Assembly: GCA_001579985.1 (NCBI GenBank)
Contig: LRSR01010243.1
Span: 1-64,000 of the forward strand
DNA from: Hypsibius dujardini
Taxonomy: Eukaryota > Tardigrada > Eutardigrada > Parachela > Hypsibiidae
DNA: 64,000 nucleotides
Direction of reading: 5' to 3'
The notes below the pieces were generated by a model. It was not told the origin of the DNA, ran no database searches, and saw only the letters and a list, made by a program, of their open reading frames with translations. Below are positions 27,001 to 38,594 of the stretch, one piece after another. The first letter of the stretch is position 1. Each line of letters starts with the position of its first letter. The translations under genes and the position numbers were made by a program.

Positions 27001-27903
27001 GTTCACCACTCTGTACTTTCGGTGCGGATATAGAGGCGTCCATTGAACAACTGCAATTACATGAGGAAAAAGTGATTTTGCTTGCCAAGGTACTAGTACC
27101 GCTATATGGTGATTTGGTCTGCCTGCCTGTTTATTTGTCTGTGTGGGCGTTTTTGTGAATGTGATTGGTCAGTTACGTAGACTTTAATCGCGTAGCACCA
27201 TATCCTGTGCAGTCGTGGCTAAGTGGCATGTGCCTGTATTGGTTTTTTATTTGCAGAGAGGAGAGCATCTTGCGGCTCTGGATTTGTTGGCCAGCCGCTT
27301 AAAGGATCGCGCCGGGGCTGTCCAGTACTGCGTCCAGTATGGGAAAAGGGACAAGCTCCTAAAGAGACAACTGTTTGAACACCTTCTGGCTATTTACTTT
27401 AATCCAAGGTATTCAAACTTTCTCTCTTCGTACATGCATATCTCTCGAGCCTTCCTTTTTTCTTTCTTTTCAGAGAACAAAATGAAGAGTCGGTGCGAGC
27501 TGCTCTGGAGCTCCTCAACGACGAAGAAGCTGATTTTGATCCGGCTAAGGTCCAAGCAACTTTTGTCTTTCTGTTAAAGGGAATCTTTTATTAGCCAATT
27601 CTTCGTCTTTAGGTGTTGTCCATGTTACCGGCGAACTGGCCTTTGTCTTGCCTAGAAGGCTTCCTCTCCCATACTCTTCGTCGGAGCCTTCACAGCCAAC
27701 GAACCGGGGCGGTGGAGAGGGGACTTGCAAAGTGCCTTCACTTTTCGGCTCAGCTCTCGACTGTTGGCAGGTTAAAGGATAAGATTCTTCTTACCGAGGA
27801 GCGTCGCTGTATTTTTTGTAAGAAGCCTTTTTTGGATTGCACTTTCAAACGATTGACAGATGGTCGCCTTGTTCACCTTCACTGCCATTCCTCTAATCAG
27901 TAG
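24024..27903 (+). CDS. TGFBRAP1: TGFBRAP1 / VPS3-type CORVET subunit
   Basis: This is the Rab5-binding subunit of the CORVET tether, which acts in early-endosome fusion; the human protein was first named for TGF-beta receptor association. The many exons read in order as an N-terminal beta-propeller (CNH domain), a middle helical region and a C-terminal zinc-binding tail. Landmarks: RIECMDYAAGHIFLGTIDG, VRKRQIAVFGVSESQLTLL, the TGFBRAP1-specific FLLSGPGGLGMF, PINWAELRVIRMHYSAPYIL, EQVDGLLEEKRVNEALQIA, LLAIYFNPREQNEESVRAAL, MLPANWPLSCLEGFLSHTLR and a closing CIFCKKPF with a final LVHLHCH. GPGGLGMF and the NWP/FL helix separate it from the paralogue VPS39. The start ATG follows the bidirectional promoter. 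It converges with amnionless, with 201 bp between stop codons. Confidence 0.93.
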
Positions 27904-28104
27904 AGAACTCTTTCTACTTCCATTGCTGGAGATAAATTGTCATTCCTTTTTACTCAACATTGTCTTGAGTAACCGGTATGCTCTTATTTCATCCTTTTAC
28001 GTTGGCCTTTTTATTTGATTAGCTAGATGGTAAGGGAAATCATGGACGCATTGTCACTTGATTTAACAAACAAATTTGCCGATTTGTTGCTTCTTCTAAC
28101 CTAT

Positions 28105-31100
28105 TTAGAACTCGTTTTCGGCCAGTCCGGCTCGGTCGTCATCCTCAAAGTCCATGAGCTCCCTGTGCATGACGTCATCCTCCTAGAAGGCAAAACTTTA
28201 ATGAAACTCTGATGGATATTAGTTGCCCTTAAAATTATTACTAAAAAATGACGGTCGTTAGGATTGATCGCTCCCGCTTCGGCTGGGTAGAGGGGATTGA
28301 TAAAGTTTGGCCCGTCCATTTCGAGGGGCTCGTTTGAAGCAAAGGTTTGAAAGGCAAAGGGTTGCTTTCTAGAAAGCATTAATTAATTATTAATTACAAT
28401 AGCACGATGTTTTCAATAAAGACTTGCCGTCGTCTCCAGAAGAGCCAACCGGCAACGAGGAAGATGAGGAGGACGAGCAAGAGCCCACTAATTCCACCCG
28501 CTATTAAGCCTGTAGACGTGGCTGCTACAAGTAACAAATGATAAGATGAATTTTATAGTCTGTATGTACAGTTAAAAAAATGCCGACTGTTAGGCCACAT
28601 AATTCCAAGGAAGATCCTTGGTTGCACGCGCGCGCTAGTGTGCAGGGCTGCCATTGGTCAACTTGACAGCATTGGCCACACCCTTTCATCGATGTCAGCC
28701 AGCCACATTGACCTTCCCTCAAAACTGTGGGTCAAGTTAAAAGACGCCTTTGGCCTTACTGTACCTGCTTGCTCGTTGATGTACTTTTCGTGGGTGGAAC
28801 TTTGAGGACCTCCAGAGGAATAGGCAGTAAGACTACGGCTTGAAATCCAGGCTTTATTCGCATCTACAAAGAAGGGCCAACGTGATTTTTTAGGTGGGGA
28901 TTAGAGCCCTGCAAACCGCACCGCACCGCCGCAGCCCGCGGTTTCCATCTTCGCGGTTGCGGTTTAACTTTTCGAATCCGCCGCAAACCGCACTTGCCGC
29001 TTTTCTGATACCATAAATAGATATTAGAGAGGTTGAAGCAACGCGCGTAAGAGTAAGCGTGAAGAAATCGACCAATTGAAATCGTGCGCGGGCGTGGCTA
29101 AACTTACCTCTTACGCCGCATGCGTTACCCCCGTCGTAAGGAGCAGTGGGCCTTACGCGGCGACGTAAGCATGGTGTAAGGACAATTCAGTATACTTAAC
29201 CCTGGTCAATTTACTGGAATTTGACTCAAAATTCTAAGCAATAGTAGCAACTAGCCACCTGGGTTGTAGAAAAAGATGAACTCAACTGAAACAGAAAATT
29301 TAGAGGCCGATTTTTGTGGCGCACCAAATGACAAAAAGCTACAGATTGATTTGATTTGATTTTGAAAGACATTTGATCATTTGATTTCTTATCACTCCTT
29401 TTTGCCATGAAATATAATTTGATTTGATTTGGATTTGAAATTTGACATTTGACATTTGATGCCATCCCTAAGCAGAAGAGATTTGTACTTCATAATAGGA
29501 AACAGAGACACGAGAAAATCAAATCAAATGATGGAATTGCAGAAATATTCGGTTTTACGAGCTGATATTTTCCAAAAATGACGCAGAATTCAAGGAGAGC
29601 ATTGCTTAAGGTTACCTTACGTTAACGCGACGCCGACTGCTTCAACCTGTCCTCCGTAGACCAAGCGTGCACTTTTCATACGCTACTCTTACGCCGAAAA
29701 TGCTTCAACCTCTCTATTGCAATCAATCAATTCTCCATTATCGCACAGAGGCAGGCGCAATAGAGCCATCTGTTTGTTTACGTATTGAAAATACGTACAT
29801 GACGTATACGTATGTACGTAAATGCGTACGTATGTACAATTTGTTTACGTATTGAAAATTTTCTTAGTTTCTAAAATTGGCCGTGCGGTTTGCGGTTTGA
29901 GGGTGCCAGCCCGCGGGCTGCGGCGGTGCGGTGCGGGCCGCGGTTTAGAAAATAGGTCGCGGTGCGGACGGCGGTTCAATTTTTTCTCACCGCGCAGGGC
30001 TCTAGTGGGGATAGTATAAGATAAAAAGTGCTTTTGTACGTACCGCTGGTGAGTTTGCCACGAAACAAATCGGCAGCTGTGCGATGAGCTTGGAAGAGGT
30101 CGCTTTTTGCATTTCCGGGTGAGGGAACGAAAATAGTCTGAATGGTGTTGTCGTAAGTCAAACTGGTGTAATCTTCCACGCTCTATATTAAATAAATAGG
30201 TGGTAATTAAAGATGTCTATAATTGAGTAGCAGAGTATACTTACATCTGGGAGGGCGTGATCCTCGTCTTCTCGAAGTTGTTCCAGTATCGCCTGAACCC
30301 GTCGCAGGGTTTCGATGGCCTTGGCCGCACTGTCCACTTTAACACTAACCACTGATCCTGTTTAAGGCATGTGGACATTCATTACCGTCTGGCCCTCACC
30401 CTCGGAAGAAGATCAAGACCAAGTACCAGTATAGTACTTTTAGGCGGGTTTGAATTCCAACAAGGGGCAGATAATAAATTAATTTGATAATTTAACATGG
30501 CATACCGCATAAGGGACGGCAAAGGCCTTGGGCGCGGACGGGTTCCTGACAATTTGTCGTCTGGGTAGATGATGGAACCACGAACCGGCAGATTTGATCC
30601 ATCACCTGTGAGCAATCAACAACAACCTTATCGTCTTGAACTTTGATGTAATAGAGTAATAAGTAGTTCCACACCTCCTTGCGATCGTTGCCGCATTTGC
30701 AGCTGTATTTCTCATCACACGGCCACTGCTCCAAATTACGTTGGCCAATCTTGATGAAGGTCCCCGAAGTGGTGGAGGATGGGTCGACGTCTCTGACTGC
30801 CGTCGTGAGACTGGAAGAAGAAGAGGGATTGCTGTTCCCCGTCAAGTTTAACAATGACGCCGCGTCAAACACCGCTTGAGGCGCTTGCAGTTGGGAAAAG
30901 TATTGAGCAAGGGTGAGGTCGTTCATTGGCTGAGCACAAACAAGGAAAGGAAGATTTTATCATTTTGTCCAGTCCCGTTTGATAGAATAGTAGAGTAGCA
31001 CTTACTAGTTGGCCGACTTTGAAAGAGCGAAGTAGCACGGCCTCTTTCAAGGTGGACGGCATCTCAATCTGGAAGGTGTGACCATGCGGCAGCACAACGT

Positions 31101-31709
31101 CGTCTCCGTTGCAAGGGATCCCTTCAGAATCCAGGAAGATGCGCAGTCTTTCCTGACCGTCCGCTTCCGAATTCCAGTTGGATCCATCGAACCTTGAGGA
31201 AAGACTTTTACAGTAGAAAATACAGCGTATACATACATTTACATAGAGTATGCGTTCAAGTACCAGCTTTTAGCGTTGACACTTGACATCAAACGAATGG
31301 GGGACGCTGAGAAGAATAAACAATCAATTACTGTATGGATCTCGTTTAACATGTAATGTACTATAGTACCTACTACCTTGGGTGGGGCATCCGGATTGTT
31401 CTTTGTAAGATACTTCGCTCAAATCAATAATCTCAAGGACGGAGCCTTCGCCGAAGATGAGCTCTCCACGAACCGGCAACGTCTGAATATTATACATGCT
31501 TATAATTAATTAGTCATTAAAAAGAATATTATTCCCTACTAAACTCACTAGACCGGACAGTGTGTGTTGTTTTGATATCAAGATAGCTCTGTTCTCCTGC
31601 AGTTGAACAGAGTCCCCAAAACAGGGCGATCGTTTTGCCTGCCATGTCTGAGGCTCTTCGAATCGACTGGCTTTGGGCTGCCAGATGCGAGTCACACATC
31701 CGCAGTCAT
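28105..31709 (-). CDS. AMN: Amnionless (cubam endocytic receptor subunit)
   Basis: In vertebrates amnionless anchors cubilin at the cell surface and drives its endocytosis. The ectodomain landmarks align with human AMN: RIWQPKASRFEEPQTWQAKR (human LWVPNTDFDVAANW), SPCFGDSVQLQ, TLPVRGELIFGEGSVLEI, FDGSNWNSE, GIPCNGDDVVLPHGHTFQIE, a Cys-rich EKYSCKCGNDR segment and AQGLCRPLCG. Then come a stalk, one membrane helix (GLIAGGISGLLLVLLIFLVA) with WRRR after it, and a cytosolic tail with NFINPLYPAEAG, an FxNPxY sorting motif, ending acidic (DFEDDDRAGLAENEF). Human AMN has two FxNPxF motifs; I see one clear motif here. The signal-peptide exon upstream of 31709 is unresolved. One intron holds a hAT element. 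Confidence 0.9.
28902..30004. mobile_element. hAT-type nonautonomous DNA transposon with nested element
   Basis: The ends are TAGAGCCCTGC and GCAGGGCTCTA, flanked by an exact 8-bp direct repeat GTGGGGAT (28894-28901 and 30005-30012), as hAT transposases leave. Subterminal regions are packed with GCGGTTTGCGG-type motifs on both sides. The total is 1103 bp, but about 690 bp is another insertion, so the original element was near 410 bp and has no transposase. It lies in an intron of the amnionless gene. Confidence 0.92.
29025..29716. mobile_element. TIR element inserted in the hAT element
   Basis: The inverted ends TAGAGAGGTTGAAGCA (29025) and its complement ending at 29716 extend inwards with CGTAAGAGTA matches. 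Flanking bases allow a TA duplication (a GAGAGG start), which would suit a Tc1/mariner-like MITE, but this is uncertain. No coding frame is visible. It must be younger than the hAT insertion that surrounds it. Confidence 0.8.
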
Positions 31710-32433
31710 CTGAAAGCAAACAATAAACATAGAAATGACAATGCCCACTTGACTAATCTAATACTACCGTGCATATAATAATCAAAGCCAATTGCCACGA
31801 GTATCGTTGAGTTTTCAACGTTACAATCACATACCCACGGCAAAAAGAAAGATTAATATGAGATTCGCATATAGGAGAGAAGGTAAGCATAAGAATGCCG
31901 CCATAGGTCATCAAGCGCGTTGTTAAGCCAGTTATTAGGAATGAAATTGAAACATTTACTTCACTGAACATTTAATACGTAAACAATTGAGATATTCATC
32001 AACCGATATAAAAATGAGAAAGCTACCATTGCTGCGTGATATTGGATGGCTACAGCGAAGAATGGTTTCAAGTGATTTGGTTAACCACAAACATGGTCTA
32101 ATGATCCTTATCGTCTCACTTCCTGCCAACACCCACGTAGTACGTACTGTACATTGCACGCGATCCGCCGAAAAGATCCGTCTGATAAGAAAATGTGTAA
32201 GAGTACAGTGACAGGGAACGGTCCCTTGTTTGTTCTTCCACACGTTCAAATTTATACTTGCAAGTAGTACTCACCCACGACCATGACAAATTCGGGAGCG
32301 CGCATAAAAGCATGTAACAAAGTTGCGCCATTTATTGGCGTTCTCTGATCAGTCGCCGTGAATATAATTTCATCAACAAGACGAATCTTTAGGAAATGAA
32401 AAGTATCAAAAGAAAAGTCAAATAAAAGAGGTG

Positions 32434-35218
32434 CTATTTGAGCAAGGCAACTATTGCATCGACATTGGAGATGTGGCCGCAAAGTTGCAGGGCGCGAAGA
32501 TAACATACAAAAAAGGCCATATGTACTCGCTCAATAAACAGACACCATTCAAAAACAACTCGGGAAGCGCATTTTCTAACGGCTCCAACTAGACCAATAC
32601 TCGCGTTCGTACGCTCTGCAACCGTATTTGGTGCGTCACTTGTTGTGACTGGACTCGATGCAGGCTCAGTTAGATGGTGAATGCCACGAACGGCCACACG
32701 AGCGTTCAACGTGAACCGATCCACCGGATGTCCGTGGACGGCACAGATGGAGCGGACAGTATTGAGATTCCGCAAAACTAGCAACATCGTTTTCGGCATG
32801 CTCCGCAACACCACCATAATCTAAAGGGATGAAAGTACATGCTTAAACTGTGCAACCAAATCAACTGACACACAACCGACAAACGACACGACAAAATTCC
32901 GACTGTATAAACAGACACACAGACAGACACACGGGCAGGCAGGCGGACAGACGGACTGCTAGTCAGACGGATAGTGACACATAGACGAACATACAGATCC
33001 CCAGACAGACACACAAACAAACTGGCAGGCAGGCAGACGGAACAGACAAAACGCCGGCCGACAGGCACCCACAACTCGGATGGGTCACACATACAATAAT
33101 AGACAAAATAGTAGATGAATATACTGACAGACCACTCATTGCCATGAGAGTGATCGAGAAGCAAGCGTCATCGTCACACACCTGATCAAAGCGATCTTGC
33201 GCCATCTTCTGCATATAAGTATCGGGTCTTTGTTTCTGCCCAAACAAACCGGCTGCACTAACTGAAAAAGACTTTGGAATCTTCCTGTTTAGGGGTCGTT
33301 GAACGAGGATCTCACAAAGCATCTGATGATCTGAAGAAAAGCAAAAGCACCCATCAAAAGCAATAAAAAAGTAAGAAAAGGTCATTTGACAATACCTTTA
33401 ACACCCAACAAGCCTGCAAACCTTTCCATATCCTTGTCATCCTTCAATACAATCGCCCTCCATAAACGACACAGATTCTGACGGTCGTTATCCTTGAGGA
33501 CTTGATACAAGCCGTGATCTAATAAAACAAGCTGCGCTTGTCCATCCACTTTCCGCACCAGGATGTTTCCAGGGTGCGGATCTGCGTGGACGAAACCAGT
33601 AATAAAGACCTAATAAAAACAGGGGGAAATCGGTAATTGTTTCAGGCGCAAGGATCTACAGGGCTACAGCCGCCTAATAGCAGCCAGACGTACGGAGAGA
33701 CAGGCAGACAGACAAACATAAAAACCGACACGCAGGTATGTGGACATATATATGGAAACGCAAATAGATGAAATGATAGGCAGGTCAACTTATTAGACAA
33801 ATAGGCAGACATACAGCCTGACTCAACAACTAACTGATAGGCAGACAATACATAGGCAAACATGGTGTTGGCAAATATAATTGATAAAGTCAAATGGAAA
33901 GACAGACAAACAAGAATGAAGAGAAAAGCGAAATGGACCAACCTGTTCAGCAAATATTCGTATGAGCTTCTCATTAACGTCCTTAAGACTTAATCCCATC
34001 TGCAGCAGAGCCGGTACATCTGCCACCGTACAGGAATTGCCGATAAACTCGGTGGTCATAATCCGCTGGGTCGTTAAATTCCACTGCACTTTGGGAACAT
34101 GGCAAAAGGGAAGGGCTGCAAGATCCTTCGCGCACTTTTCTGAATTCTGAGCCTCGTGGACAAAATCAAGCTCTTTGGCCAGGGTCTGCTTGAGTTCCTG
34201 GAGGATCCACCCAAAGGAGAACTTGGGATGCATAAATTGGACAAGATCCATCAGCAGCTCCACAGCACCAATGTCGCCGATGAAACGATCCCGGAGGTCC
34301 GGATACTGACACTTGACGGCTACTTCCTGAAACACAGGCAAATCATAGAAATAGTGAGACATTTCTCCTAAACAGACACAAATCAAGACATTGAACATTT
34401 CCTCAAAAGATAGATCCGTTCATACTTGGCCATCATGGGTGGTTGCTTGGTAAACCTGCGCAAGACTAGCTGCTGCAATGGGAACCTTATTGAAGGTAGC
34501 AAAGACCTTCTCCGGACCGTGTCCTCCGAATTCTTCCTTGAACAGTTGCTCTATGTCGGGAAAGTTGTGCGGCAGTGCCCGATCCTGAAGGACAGTCAGG
34601 GTAGTCACATACTCCTTGGGTAGAATGTGGTTCATGGAGCAGAGACCCTGTCCCAGTTTGATGTAGAGTCCACCCTAGTAAAGTCAGATCCATCTATAGA
34701 CGAGCATAGTCGATTAGGTCCAGTAACGTACGTTAACAAGACAGCCGGCGACGATTTGGGAGGCCGCGCGAACATGGCACGCAACGAGGGCTTCATTGTA
34801 TTCTTCTGACTCCTATCCAGTACAACAACATATTTTCCAACATAATTTGCAAAAACTTTATATGCTATACCGGTAGAAGTTTTCTCAGGTTCCACCAATA
34901 GTCCAGAGAAATAGTCATCCCAATATTGGCTGTCCTAAATCAACAACACAATTGCTTGGCAAGGTCTTCGATTGATTGATTCGGCATTCTGTTTTACCTC
35001 ATAAATCGACGAATAGCTTTAGCAGTGGTGATGAACCGCCGCTTCTCACTCTGCTCGATTGAAAGATAAATCCCCAAAGCCGAGGCTGATCCTAAAATGG
35101 CAGGAACCCAAAGGAGGACTCCTTTCTTTCCTGCTACCACTTGCCAAAATTCTCTCCACTCAGAGACAAACGAAACATCCCTTTTATGGAGGCAATTAAA
35201 GCCAAACTGTTGCCGCAT
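32434..35218 (-). CDS. ADCK5: ADCK5-like atypical kinase (UbiB family)
   Basis: A mitochondrial UbiB-family protein; relatives (COQ8) support coenzyme Q synthesis, but ADCK5's own role is little known. Exons read in order: a basic N-terminus and a membrane segment ([20 protein letters not shown]), the UbiB signature [20 protein letters not shown] (KxGQ motif), then [17 protein letters not shown] (Ala-rich loop), [15 protein letters not shown] (Lys), [34 protein letters not shown] (catalytic HADPHPGN), VLLDHGLYQ (DHG in place of DFG) and a C-terminal helical part with [20 protein letters not shown] and [17 protein letters not shown]. The last two match ADCK5 better than ADCK1. The start is the Met at 35218. 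It is divergent from DPAGT1. Two introns contain ACAG-type tracts. Confidence 0.92.
32905..33075. repeat. Imperfect (ACAG/GCAG)n tract in ADCK5 intron
   Basis: About 170 bp of CAGACAGACACACGGGCAGG-like DNA in an ADCK5 intron keeps a 4-bp rhythm. It makes long Cys/Leu/Ser/Val-rich frames on the minus strand that are not genes. Confidence 0.85.
33680..33910. repeat. Imperfect (ACAG/GCAG)n tract in ADCK5 intron
   Basis: A second, more degenerate tract of the same type lies in the next ADCK5 intron upstream, with mixed GACAGGCAGACAGACAAAC units. Confidence 0.75.
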
Positions 35219-35768
35219 AAAAAATGACCCACACCTTTGACGAAGGAGGGGGACAAACCTGCAGAAAAGGAGAAACGTTATGTTAAAAATGTTTGACTTT
35301 TGGTCTTTTAGATAAATAAATAAAATCAATCAATCGAGTGAATGAGTTGATGATAGTGCAGGATGAGTCCACTGATAAGACAGCAATGTAAGCAATTCAT
35401 CAATCTACCAACTGGCTACGGCAATGCTGATTGCTGAATCAAACAATTACTAGCCTCAGAAAGGGAGCATGCATTTTGTTGCCGCTAATCCAGCTACAGC
35501 TCATAGATAAGTGACGCATAAAAAGAAAGAAAAACACAAGTCAGATTTAAGTAAAGTGCAACTAGTGAAAGACAGTCTAAAGTAAAGTATTTAACATGTC
35601 TTGCGCATTGCACTGCCCAGCCAAAGTGCGCAATGCACAGTTCTGTTGATCTTTTCAAAAAGAGTTCCACGTCAAGAAGATTTATCAAATCTAATCATGT
35701 GACAAGGAATATATAGTTGTATTTGAATTTGAAGGAACACGGGATAATCAACTACTGTTGGAGTTGCA
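35219..35768. promoter_or_regulatory. Bidirectional ADCK5/DPAGT1 promoter region
   Basis: The 550 bp between divergent start codons must hold both promoters. At 35602-35640 two opposed copies of a TGCGCAWTGCAC sequence form an inverted pair 10 bp apart. The left copy shares the 16-mer TGCGCATTGCACTGCC with the RFK upstream region. The core resembles a degenerate NRF-1 site (TGCGCATGCGC), which is an inference. Confidence 0.55.
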
Positions 35769-37871
35769 ATGGCGGACAATTTACAAGTTACATTGGAGGA
35801 AGCGGCCACTAATTATTCCTCCACCTTTTCTCAGCCGCCATCTGCGATTCCTGAGGGTCTTGAAGGAGCGCTAGCTGTCAAAACAATGTGGCCACTGCTT
35901 TGGAATGCCATCTATTCTTTGGTGGCATTCTTCGTCACACTCAAAGCCATTCCGAGGTGAGGAGAGAAGAAATGCTTGCATTGCCCATTTAACTCCTCAA
36001 TTGATTGATTGATTTTCCCTAGCTTCGTGCAAAATTAAACTTTTTTCGCCGGCCGCAGTTTCACGGCAGACATTTGCCAGTTCTCAAACTTGTAGTTAAA
36101 TGATATATTTTTTGCAGCTTTATGAACATCTTCATGCAAGCAGGTTTCGCAGGAGTGGACATGGGCAAAAAGGACAGACCCAAAGTGTTAGTGCAAGTAG
36201 ACGTTGATGTAGCAGAGAAGATTGGGAATGCCTGTTGCAGTCTTCAATTGATTGATTGGATGGAATGAAATGACTACACGTATGTAGTCGTGAACTCTTT
36301 GATTGAGTGATTGTGTGTTGTGTTTCCTTGTTATTCAGAGCTGAAGCGATGGGCGTGATTTCTGGTTGTGTCTTCATGATCACCATCTTCTTGTTTATTC
36401 CGGTGCCGTTTGCCTGGCACCTGGCTCGTCTCGGCTACAACGAAGACCACTCCTTGACCAAGGAGCAGATTGACTTTCCCCATCACGAGTTTGTCGAATT
36501 CATCACGGCTGTGTTGTCTGTGTGTTGTATGCTGTTCCTCGGCTTTGCCGACGACGCGCTGAATTTGCGCTGGAGGGACAAGCTGTTTCTGCCAACCATC
36601 GCCACCATTCCTCTTCTTATGGTGTACTATGTCAACTCCAATTCCACCACTGTTATTGTCCCGAAGCAGCTGAGACATTTACTTGGTTTCAGCGTCAACT
36701 TAGGTATCCTCTTTGTTTGTTTAACGGATAAAGTGCGTAAGATGCCCGTAATGTATATTGTAGGTGGGCTGTATTATGTCTTCATGGGCGCCTTGACCGT
36801 TTTCTGTACCAATGCTATCAACATCCTGGCCGGCATCAATGGCCTGGAAGCCGGTCAAAGTCTCATCATTGCCATTTCGGTGGCTCTTTTCAACTTGATC
36901 GAGCTAACCGGTAAGTACACTACAAGTACATTGAGTTTGTGTGCGTTGTTGCATTTATAATCATTCAATCCGTGAATTCCTTGCTGGTGACATGAGCATA
37001 ACCTCTACTGATCTTTCTTAGTAGCGTTATCTATCCATTTACTCATCTTTAGAATTGATGTAACTTCTTTAACAAAAGTGTTTGTTGGTGTGTTTAGGCG
37101 CTTATCGGGAATCATGTGTCTTTTCCCTATACTTCCTCCTCCCCTACATTGGAACGACTGCTGGTTTGCTCCGCTACAACTGGTTTCCTTCGCGAGTCTT
37201 TGTTGGGGACACCTTTTGCTACTTTTCCGGCGTTATCTTCGCGGTGGTGGCCATCTTGGGACATTTCAGCAAGACTCTCCTGCTCTTCTTCATACCGCAG
37301 ATTATCAACTTTCTCTACTCCATCCCGCAGCTCTTCAAATTCCTTCCTTGTCCCCGTCATCGTCTGCCTCGCTACGATCCAGACACCGATAAATTGAACA
37401 TGAGCACGACCAAATTGAAACTTAATCAGCTACATCCCCTGGGTCGACTTATGTTTCAGGCAAGCACACGCAGCACGCGCTCCACACATGCCCATCTAAA
37501 GGCAGACATACAGACAGACTCACAGACCGGACACCGAACAGGGAGACAGGTAGACTGACATATGACGACTGGCAGGGAAACGGCCAAAGTCAGGGGGGAC
37601 AAACAATGCGACACATGCGTATGATTAATGTTTAATTGTACATATTGCGTTGCAGTTTCTACGTGTCCTTCGCCTGGTTCATGTTGTTCCTTCGGGGGAT
37701 GGCGAGATGCTGGAATGCAACAATCTTACCCTCATCAATCTGTTCCTTATGATTCTGGGTCCTACACACGAGAAGAGACTAACGTGTGCTCTGCTCATCT
37801 TTCAAGTCTTTTCTAGTCTTTTAGCTTTTTTTATCCGTTATCAGTTGGCCAAATTAGTCTATGATGTCTAG
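35769..37871 (+). CDS. DPAGT1: UDP-GlcNAc:dolichyl-phosphate GlcNAc-1-P transferase
   Basis: Catalyses the first step of N-glycan precursor assembly, GlcNAc-1-P transfer from UDP-GlcNAc to dolichyl phosphate, in the ER membrane (the tunicamycin target). Landmarks follow human DPAGT1 closely: [19 protein letters not shown] near the nucleotide site, [59 protein letters not shown] (Mg-binding Asp pair), [17 protein letters not shown], the [20 protein letters not shown] signature, [55 protein letters not shown], and the end [17 protein letters not shown] and [12 protein letters not shown]. Human ends RLFYDV. There are about ten membrane helices. The first Met at 35769 gives a hydrophilic lead of about 35 residues before helix 1. 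The gene looks complete. Confidence 0.97.
37500..37560. repeat. (ACAG)n tract in DPAGT1 intron
   Basis: A short tract of CATACAGACAGACTCACAGA-type units lies in the last DPAGT1 intron, just after the donor that follows GRLMFQ. Confidence 0.75.
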
Positions 37872-38594
37872 TTGTCTTATTAGTGCAATAATCGCTGAGC
37901 CTGTCTTGGAATAATGAGGTATTTCCTTCAACACTTCCTACATGATAGTACTCATCTCAAAAAGGGCATAAGTCAAAGTGCGCAATACTTTGAAGAAAGA
38001 TCATTTGTATGTATGCTAATCGATTTCGATATCTCTATCAATAATATGAGGAATGCGGAGCTGCATGACTTACACGAAAAAATTGGGGGAAAGCAAGAAG
38101 ATGTGGATGGATGACAGACAATCCCATCCCAATGACGACCTTGAATAATATGAAGCAACCCTCTTCCCGAGTCCATATCCTGCCCTGCCCTCCTTTTATT
38201 AGCAATAAAAGAATGGCTTAAGTAGTAGGTGAAAGAAGACACTTGGGCTAACTAATATTATTAATTAAGCACGGCATCGTCGGCATTTGAGAGAGGAAAT
38301 GGTATTAGTCCGTTTGAATCCCTTTGAAATGGATATGCAATAAAGAGCCTTGACGAAGGAGGTGCGCGTGCATATCCCATGTGGATGGATGGCTATTTGA
38401 ATTTCTATCTATTCAATGGATCATGCAAGAATTGTTGAGAGTTAATGTGATTAAAAAAGTCAAGTCTCTCATCCCCTGACAATGAATGACATGATGGATT
38501 GGTTATACTCTTATCATGTGGCTGTGGCAACCTTCCTTTAATGGTTAGGAAAAAAGCTGAACATTATTTTGTTGTACAGTATCTTGGAGGAATA
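37872..38594. other. Intergenic, no feature recognised
   Basis: 723 bp between the DPAGT1 stop and the receptor start, both plus strand. It should contain the DPAGT1 3' region and the receptor promoter. No repeat, TIR or splice-supported frame is seen. Confidence 0.5.

Noticed and set aside
32778-33385. Long Cys/Leu/Val/Ser-rich minus-strand frames
   Set aside because: They are translations of the ACAG/GCAG tetranucleotide tract and overlap true ADCK5 exons only at their edges. The same applies to frames near 17510-17719, 33642-33974 and 62661-63075.
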